Shown one piece after another: positions 55,743 through 62,085 of a stretch of DNA of 62,085 nt. The stretch is taken from contig NZ_KQ961867.1 of the NCBI RefSeq assembly GCF_001563665.1, positions 97,743-159,827 of the forward strand, given 5' to 3'. Origin of the DNA: Gardnerella vaginalis. GTDB lineage: Bacteria; Actinomycetota; Actinomycetes; Actinomycetales; Bifidobacteriaceae. The notes under the pieces were generated by a model, which ran no database searches, had not been told where the DNA came from, and was given only the letters and a program-made list of their open reading frames with translations. Numbering within the stretch: position 1 is the first letter of the stretch; every line of letters begins with the position of its first letter. The translations under genes and the position numbers were made by a program.

Positions 55743-58700
55743 ATGGGTGCAAAGTCTAGTAAGCATGCGCGTAAAGTAAAGTTGGATTCAAGTGTAAATA
55801 ACGCGATTGCACGTGCTGTTGACGCTCGCAAAGTTGCTTCGTTCACAGCGAGTGCTGCTGGCGTAATTGCAGGCGCTGCTCTTGCATTAGGAACTACTCC
55901 GGCTGTAGCTGTTAGTAGTGTTGCGCAAAGTGGTAACGATCAAAACATTCAATCGAATCTTGATAATACTCAAAGTGATTCTGGTGCTGATGCTAATGGT
56001 GCCGGCAGCGATGGTGCTGAAGTTAATAGAGATGGTGTTAATGGAAATACTCCAACTTATTCGGATCGTTCAGCTACGCCTGCACCTGCTCCAAAAGTCA
56101 ACAGTGAGATAACGATTTCACAGGAAACAAAAGATACGCTCCCTAATTTGTATGCATGGGGATCTTCTGACAATGTGTACATTGAAAAGGGGCAAAACCA
56201 AGCAGTAACCTTTAAATTTGCAAAACCAACAGATGGCAGCACCATTACTAAGGTAGCTATTTTCCCATCTGATGGTAATACTGTTGATAATACTAAGAGT
56301 AGAAGGTACCTTGAGTATTATTCTGCTTCTGATGAGCATCAGCCATATTCGGGTACATATGACTTTCAGCCACACGATGATGGCTCAGCTACGCTTACCA
56401 TGACTTCTCTTTATAGAAACAACAATATGCCGGCTGTTGGCTATGCTGCAAACCGCTGCATCTATGTGTATGGCATGAAAGACGGGAAGGAAGTTCTGCT
56501 GTATAAGACGAATATTGTGCGTGCAGCAACACTTGTTCCACCTAAAACAGCTGGCTCAATTGTGCTGAAGTATAATGAAGCGCTTACTGAAAAACAAATT
56601 CAAGATAAGCTCAAGGCTGCTTTAGATGCTCCTACAGAAGCTACCGGTAAGCAATCAATTCGCGAGCAAATTACAGTCGCAAGTAAATCTAAAGGCGTGG
56701 GTGTGAGAAATGTTGAAGCCAAAACGTTTACCAACACGCCAGATGACCCTGAAAACAAGGTAATTATTAACAATCAGCGTGCGTATCTTCCAACTGAGCT
56801 TACTCGCTTTAATAGAACAACATCTAAACAGGGTGCTGCTGAAACAACTTATATAACTACAGTACAAACCCTTAAAACTCATCTCATAACCGACACTGGT
56901 TATACCTCTGATGATTTACCGCTTACTGTTGCGCGCTACGATACGCGTATCCAAAAGCCAGTTGTTGAGGACACTGACCCGTCCAAGGTGTCTGACGAGG
57001 TGAAAACCGATATTAAAAAGAAGCTTTCGCGCCTTAATCACGTGCCAGAAGACAGTGTTGTAATTAACAATGACGGCACTGTTGCTATCAACTTCACTGG
57101 TGTTGATGAAAAGGACGCTCCTAAGATTCCTTTGCGCAACCTTGTGTTGAAGAAGTTTGCAGAAAAGGATATTTCTGTTCCTGCAAACGATAAAGCGGTC
57201 TTTGTGTCTAACCCACTTGGATATTCAAAAGCCGAGATTGACCGAATCAAGCAGGCTATTCTTGACGCTAACAAAGAAAATAAAGAGCTTGGTCTTACTA
57301 GCAAAGATCAAATTACGCTTGAGTATGTTACGGGTGATACTACCGTTGGTCATGAAAATATAGGCATCTCTAATGGTCAGGCAGAAAACAAGATTACAGT
57401 TAAGATTAAAACTGACAAATCAGTTGCCGAGTTTACATCTAATGTAAAAGAGAGCAAGCTTACAAAGCTTCCAAATATTCGCACAGATTACGAAGTTACT
57501 TGGAAGAGTAATAAGATTGATGGTCGCGATACCGATGAAGGTATTTCTTGGAGTAATGATAAGAAGACCACTATCATCTACCGTTACGATCCAACTAAAG
57601 CAGAAGAGTTTGATACAAATAAGATTCTTGGTTTGCTGAAGGCTACGCCAAAAGACAAGCAAGCTGGTTTGCGCGAGCTTACAGGCGGCGAGCAGCTTAC
57701 CTATGAAGGTACAGGGAATAACGCGCGCAAGTCGCACATGCACTATGCGTTGCAAAATGGCGAGCCAACGGGCGAGCTTACGCTTGGCAATATGAGCGGT
57801 GCTTATTGGCAGGTAGTTCAGAAAGTTTCTAATTCTGGCGAAAAACTCGGCGATAATTTATCGGAAGCTGGTTCGTATACATGGGATCCAGAAGCTGGTT
57901 CTGTAATTGTTGCTGCTAAGCAGAACAAAGTTTTCAAGGCGCGTCTGTTTGTTGAGCCGTATGGAATGACGTACTATAAGGATGTTTATCTGGAGCAAGG
58001 TCGCAATCCTGGCAATACAGCAAAAGCAATTAACGTTATTTTTGTTCCACAAACGAATCACAAGACGAAGGATTTGAAGAAGTCGGTTATCGAGCACAAG
58101 ACTATTGCTGTTGAGGGCAAAGACGTTCCAACGCAGCCAGCATATTACAACGCGTCTAAGGATAAGAAAGATGCGTATGATAAGGCGTTGCAAACTGCAA
58201 AGACCTTGTATGAGGCTGTAAAGGATACCGAAGAGTCAAAGCTTACTGAACAGCAGAAGGCGCAAATCGATAACGCAACGATTCAGTTAGATAAAGCTCG
58301 CGCCGAGCTTGATGGTGCTAAGACCATTAAAGACGGACTGGATCAGTCGATAGCTGACGATGGCACGCCTGCTGAAGGTCAACAAGCTACAACTGGCACA
58401 AAGGCTAGTGATAAGTATAAGAACGTCACTAATCCCGATTTTAAGGATGCAAGTGGCAATGCCGATACCAAGAAAAATGAGGATGCTAAGAAAGCCAAAG
58501 AAGCATACGATAAGGCGCTCGAAGAAGCCAATAAGGTAAAGGCAGACGACAACGCCACGCAAAAGGCTGTTGACGATGCTAAGGCCAATCTGGATAAAGC
58601 TCGTCAAGCGCTTAACGAATTTAGCACTAATAAAGACAAGCTTAATGCTGCTATTGCTGAGCATGGCAAGGTAAAGAATGGTAAGGACGCTCAAGGTGCT

Positions 58701-61700
58701 CAAACGCTGACTAACGCCGACCCAGCATATCAAAACGCAACTAAAGGAGAACGCAATGCATACGATGAAGCTGTAAAGAAAGCAAACGATCTTTTAGCAG
58801 ATCCAAACGCTTCTCAGAAGGAAGTAAATGACGCTATTGCGGCTCTCGAAAAAGCTAAGAAGGCTCTTGATGCTAAAGCAACAGACAAGGCTCCCCTTGC
58901 TGCTGCGGTTCAAAAGAGCTTCGATAACCCTGATCCAACCAAACCTGACAAGCAAAGTGTGTTCTACAAGAACGCAAAGGCGAAGACTAACGATCCTGAT
59001 GCCCAGCAAGCCGTTAAGAAGTACGATGACGCACTCGCAGAAGCTAAGAGAGTGCTTGGTGACAATAACGCTACGAATGCCGATGTAAAAAAGGCTAAGG
59101 AAGCGCTTGAAAAAGCAGAAGAAGCACTTCATGCTGATAAGTATCAAACAAAGGCAACTGATTTAGCTGAAGCTATTGCGGACAACTTCAGTGGTTATTT
59201 GATGCCAGCGTACTTCAATGCCTTTGATAAAGCGCAAGCAGGTGATGAGCAGGCTAAGAAAGACTTCAAAGCCTATAACGATGCTTATCACGCTGCAAAA
59301 GACTTGCTGACTGAGATTAGGAAGCCAAATAGCACGGTAACGCAGGATCAGGCTGATAAGGTTAAAAATCAGCTTATTGAAGCTCGTAAGCTTATTGACA
59401 CCTATGCAACTAACACCAGCAGGCTTTCGGCAGCTGTATTTAATGACCTTGCAATACAAAACAGCCCAGCGTATAAGAATGCATCTGCAGCTGATGCAAG
59501 TGAAGAAGCAAAGGCTGCTAAGACTAAGTATGACAAAGCTGTAGAGAAATTACACCAGGCGCTTAATAAAAAGATGCCTAAGGATAAGGATGAGAAAACT
59601 GGTCAAGAGATCTCTGATAAGAATATTCCTGTTAAGGGCGGAAATCTTAACGACAAAGACTATCTGAAGAATATTCAGGCACATGCGCAAGGTGAGCCGC
59701 TTGATAGGGATATTGATGCAATTCTTAAGGAAATGAATGAAGCAGTTGCTGACTTGAACAAGTTTGCTGCAACTAAGACCGATGACTTGATTAAGTCGAT
59801 TAACGAGGATGCAGCCACGCATCAAAACCCTGCGTATAAGAATGCTTCGGTTCATAAGTATTTGGGTACTGATGGTAATGCGGATTCTGCTAAGAATGCT
59901 GCTGCGCGTAAGGCTGCCAGTGATTATGGTCAAGCCCTTAATGAAGCTAAAGACTTGCTCAAGAATCCTTCTGCAACTCAGAAGCAAGTAAATGACGCTA
60001 AGGATAAGCTTGACAAAGCTCGTGCAGAGCTTAACAAGTACAACACCGACACCGCCAAGCTCAAGGAAAGCGTAAAGAAGCACGGCTCTACAGATGGCGC
60101 TGCACCTACAGAAGGCACACAAACTTCTGATGCGTATCGCAATGCGTCTGATCCTCACTTCTTAACTGCTGATGGCAAGCCGGATGAACAGAAGAACACT
60201 CAGGCTGCTGCAGACAAAAAGGCGTATGATGAAGCTTTGACAAAAGCTCAGGAGCTTTTGAAGAAGCATGACAGCGATGATACTCCGCAAGACGCAAAGC
60301 CAACGCAAGCAGATATTGACGCTGCACTTGATGCTCTTGATAAAGCACGTACCAAGCTTGACACCTACAAGACTGACACTACCAAGCTTGATGAGGAAGC
60401 AAAGAAATCTACTGCAGACGGTGCTCAAACTGTTGGTGAAAGCGATTTCGAAAATACTCCAGAGTTCAAGAACGCATCTTACAAGCAAAACGTTAAGCCA
60501 GATACTGATCCTGATGTTCAGCAAGCAAAGTCTGATATTGATGCTTATAAGAAGGCTCTTGCAAATGCTCGTAAGTTAGTAAGTGATGCAAATGATACAA
60601 CCAAGAAGAACAGCGACCGTCCAACTCAGAAGCAGATTGATGACGCTCTCGAAACGTTGAAGAATGCAAAGCAAGCTATTACCGATGGTTACAAGACGGA
60701 TACTTCTAAGCTCAAAGAAGCAAAAGACTATGCAAATGGTGACTTCAAGAATACACCTGAGTATAAGAATGCTGAAGCAATCAAGGCTGACGCTAACAAC
60801 GCAAAGCATGAACAAGCTGGTAAGGATTTGGATGGTACTGATGACAATCCAGGACTTACCAAACTTGTAGAAAAGATAACCCAAAAGCTGCAGAATGCTA
60901 ACAACCTTACTCAGCGTGAAGTTGACACACTGCTTAAGCAGCTTAAGGGTGCTCAGAAGAAGATTGCTGAAAATTACAAAACTAACGCCGACAAGCTTAA
61001 GAACGAAGTCGGTGATAAAGACGAACAGGGCAAGGATGTAATTCCTCCATTCGAGGCATCTGTGACGTACAAGAACGCGCTTGAAAAGGCGAATGCTGGC
61101 GATAATGATGCGACCGCAAAGCTCAAGGAATACACCGACAAGCTCAAGGCTGCACAGGAACTCGTCAACAAGGTGAATAACCCAGATCCAAACGCGAAGC
61201 CAGAAGATCGTCCAACTCAGAAGCAGGTTGATGAAGCTCTTGCAGCTTTGAAGAAAGCAAAGCAGGACATTGACGACAACTTCAAGACCAAAGTCGATGA
61301 CTTGAAGAAGGAAGCCGATGATAAGGACGATAAGGGCGTAGCTAAGAATCCTACTTTTGAGAACACAACTGAGTTTGCAAACCTTAAAGGAAAGACTAAG
61401 GATGGCAATAAGCCTGATGACCTTGTAGCATATGAGAAAGCTTTGGCTAAGGCTAAGGATCTCATCGACAAGAACGATGGCAAGGTTGCTGATCCTAACG
61501 ATCCAAATAAGCAGATTGCCGTTCCAAAGGATCAGCTCCCAACTCAGCAAGAAGTTGACGCTGCTCAGAAGGCTCTTAAGGAAATCAAAGACAAGATTCT
61601 TGCTAACTACAAGACAAATTCTCACGACTTGCAAGAGGAAGTTAACTTGTCGAAGGACGGCGATGACGACCAGCGTGATGACTCGTTCGAGAACACTCCT

Positions 61701-62085
61701 GAGTTCAAGAACGCTGATGCTAAGAAGAGTGAAGATGGCAAGGATAATACCGACATTGACGCGTACAAGAAGGCTCTTGAAGCTGCAAAGGATCTTCTTA
61801 AGAAGTTTGACCCTGCTACAGGTTTACCAAAGACTGATCTTCCATCAGGCGAAAAAGCTCCAACCCAAAAAGATCTTGACGATGCTCTAAACGCCTTGAA
61901 AGCTGCCAAGAAGAAGATTACTGACAGCTACAAGACCGATAAATCTGCTCTAAAGTCCGAAACTGACAAGGATTCAGATTTCAAGAAGTCAGTCGCTTTC
62001 ATGATTGGAAGAAAAGATGACATTGACGCGTACAAGAAGGCTCTTGCTAATGCTCAGCGCGTGTTAGCTGATCCTAATGCAACTC
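55743..62085 (+). CDS. Giant repeat-built surface protein, FIVAR-like helical repeats (3' end outside the window)
   Basis: The frame runs open from ATG 55743 to the window edge: 2,114 complete codons without a stop. The N-terminus has a long signal peptide: a basic head (MGAKSSKHARKVK), then a hydrophobic stretch SFTASAAGVIAGAALALG and an AVAV cleavage region near 57. A polar linker and a beta-type region of several domains extend to about residue 790. From about 800 on it consists of 15 units of about 91 residues, each with a PxYKNAS/PEFKNA-like opening. Each continues YDxALxxAxxLL, TQKxVDxAxxxLxxAxxxL and a YKTD-like end. This resembles FIVAR-type three-helix repeats of large adhesins (Ebh-like). 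Repeat number, codon bias (AAG, AAC) and location suggest an abundant cell-wall adhesin; the anchor motif is beyond the window. AAGAAAGAAGT precedes the ATG. Confidence 0.88.
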   Translation, partial: MGAKSSKHARKVKLDSSVNNAIARAVDARKVASFTASAAGVIAGAALALGTTPAVAVSSVAQSGNDQNIQSNLDNTQSDSGADANGAGSDGAEVNRDGVNGNTPTYSDRSATPAPAPKVNSEITISQETKDTLPNLYAWGSSDNVYIEKGQNQAVTFKFAKPTDGSTITKVAIFPSDGNTVDNTKSRRYLEYYSASDEHQPYSGTYDFQPHDDGSATLTMTSLYRNNNMPAVGYAANRCIYVYGMKDGKEVLLYKTNIVRAATLVPPKTAGSIVLKYNEALTEKQIQDKLKAALDAPTEATGKQSIREQITVASKSKGVGVRNVEAKTFTNTPDDPENKVIINNQRAYLPTELTRFNRTTSKQGAAETTYITTVQTLKTHLITDTGYTSDDLPLTVARYDTRIQKPVVEDTDPSKVSDEVKTDIKKKLSRLNHVPEDSVVINNDGTVAINFTGVDEKDAPKIPLRNLVLKKFAEKDISVPANDKAVFVSNPLGYSKAEIDRIKQAILDANKENKELGLTSKDQITLEYVTGDTTVGHENIGISNGQAENKITVKIKTDKSVAEFTSNVKESKLTKLPNIRTDYEVTWKSNKIDGRDTDEGISWSNDKKTTIIYRYDPTKAEEFDTNKILGLLKATPKDKQAGLRELTGGEQLTYEGTGNNARKSHMHYALQNGEPTGELTLGNMSGAYWQVVQKVSNSGEKLGDNLSEAGSYTWDPEAGSVIVAAKQNKVFKARLFVEPYGMTYYKDVYLEQGRNPGNTAKAINVIFVPQTNHKTKDLKKSVIEHKTIAVEGKDVPTQPAYYNASKDKKDAYDKALQTAKTLYEAVKDTEESKLTEQQKAQIDNATIQLDKARAELDGAKTIKDGLDQSIADDGTPAEGQQATTGTKASDKYKNVTNPDFKDASGNADTKKNEDAKKAKEAYDKALEEANKVKADDNATQKAVDDAKANLDKARQALNEFSTNKDKLNAAIAEHGKVKNGKDAQGAQTLTNADPAYQNATKGERNAYDEAVKKANDLLADPNASQKEVNDAIAALEKAKKALDAKATDKAPLAAAVQKSFDNPDPTKPDKQSVFYKNAKAKTNDPDAQQAVKKYDDALAEAKRVLGDNNATNADVKKAKEALEKAEEALHADKYQTKATDLAEAIADNFSGYLMPAYFNAFDKAQAGDEQAKKDFKAYNDAYHAAKDLLTEIRKPNSTVTQDQADKVKNQLIEARKLIDTYATNTSRLSAAVFNDLAIQNSPAYKNASAADASEEAKAAKTKYDKAVEKLHQALNKKMPKDKDEKTGQEISDKNIPVKGGNLNDKDYLKNIQAHAQGEPLDRDIDAILKEMNEAVADLNKFAATKTDDLIKSINEDAATHQNPAYKNASVHKYLGTDGNADSAKNAAARKAASDYGQALNEAKDLLKNPSATQKQVNDAKDKLDKARAELNKYNTDTAKLKESVKKHGSTDGAAPTEGTQTSDAYRNASDPHFLTADGKPDEQKNTQAAADKKAYDEALTKAQELLKKHDSDDTPQDAKPTQADIDAALDALDKARTKLDTYKTDTTKLDEEAKKSTADGAQTVGESDFENTPEFKNASYKQNVKPDTDPDVQQAKSDIDAYKKALANARKLVSDANDTTKKNSDRPTQKQIDDALETLKNAKQAITDGYKTDTSKLKEAKDYANGDFKNTPEYKNAEAIKADANNAKHEQAGKDLDGTDDNPGLTKLVEKITQKLQNANNLTQREVDTLLKQLKGAQKKIAENYKTNADKLKNEVGDKDEQGKDVIPPFEASVTYKNALEKANAGDNDATAKLKEYTDKLKAAQELVNKVNNPDPNAKPEDRPTQKQVDEALAALKKAKQDIDDNFKTKVDDLKKEADDKDDKGVAKNPTFENTTEFANLKGKTKDGNKPDDLVAYEKALAKAKDLIDKNDGKVADPNDPNKQIAVPKDQLPTQQEVDAAQKALKEIKDKILANYKTNSHDLQEEVNLSKDGDDDQRDDSFENTPEFKNADAKKSEDGKDNTDIDAYKKALEAAKDLLKKFDPATGLPKTDLPSGEKAPTQKDLDDALNALKAAKKKITDSYKTDKSALKSETDKDSDFKKSVAFMIGRKDDIDAYKKALANAQRVLADPNAT

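Noticed and set aside
60576..61634. 352-residue open frame on the minus strand inside the giant surface-protein gene
   Set aside because: It is antisense to a clearly coding frame with conserved repeats, is leucine/isoleucine/serine-rich as expected from the complement of Lys/Asp/Ala codons, and has no ribosome site. Similar antisense frames at 57858-60524 are rejected for the same reason.

Overview
The window looks like a low-GC member of the Bifidobacteriaceae, most probably Gardnerella. The 16S rRNA has a bifidobacterial 5' end, the rrn operon has no tRNA in the 16S-23S spacer, and several neighbourhoods are actinobacterial: rsmI/metG/tatD in order, lexA/LysM protein/nrdR, and a NucS endonuclease. 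Coding DNA is A+T-rich. The exceptions are the rRNAs and a few probably highly expressed genes (oppA, malE, the terminal surface protein), which use more C-ending codons. The genus call is inference from sequence recognised by eye; no search was run.

Layout. 1-8 kb: tail of a Q/G/F/P-repeat protein, formate-tetrahydrofolate ligase, an esterase, rsmI, two small minus-strand accessory genes (an LRV-like protein and an AbiEi-like regulator) and metG. 8-25 kb: a candidate small RNA, aminopeptidase C, a complete Opp-type peptide importer (B, C, fused DF, A) behind a structured leader, a heterodimeric ABC exporter, tatD, kup and an HD-domain protein. 25.1-31.6 kb: one rrn operon (16S, 23S, 5S) followed by repeat-rich DNA. 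31.6-38.9 kb: a cyclophilin, a minus-strand Panacea-domain gene with an unknown partner, lexA with SOS boxes, a divergent LysM protein, a Cys-rich orphan, nrdR and nucS. 39.5-55.1 kb: a TraX-like membrane protein and then an alpha-glucan locus (GH13 enzyme, malE/F/G, type I pullulanase, malQ, GH31 glucosidase). 55.7 kb to the end: the first 2,114 codons of a very large repeat-built surface protein, open at the window edge, with a G10 tract upstream.

How parts fit. Maltodextrins taken up by MalEFG (ATPase not in the window) would be debranched by the pullulanase, rearranged by MalQ and cut to glucose by the GH13 and GH31 enzymes. This suits growth on host glycogen. Sites matching the LacI/CcpA-type pattern TGNAANCGNNNNCA lie before malE and malQ. 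Peptides imported by Opp can be trimmed by cytosolic PepC. LexA, the LysM protein, NrdR and NucS form a DNA-damage, nucleotide-supply and mismatch-repair block.

A striking general trait is the density of short tandem repeats. They fill most intergenic gaps and also sit in frame inside otherwise conserved proteins (TatD, Kup, NucS, pullulanase, GH31). The best candidates for something undescribed are the Panacea gene pair beside lexA, the CU-rich small RNA after metG, the opp leader, and the G10 tract upstream of the giant surface protein.
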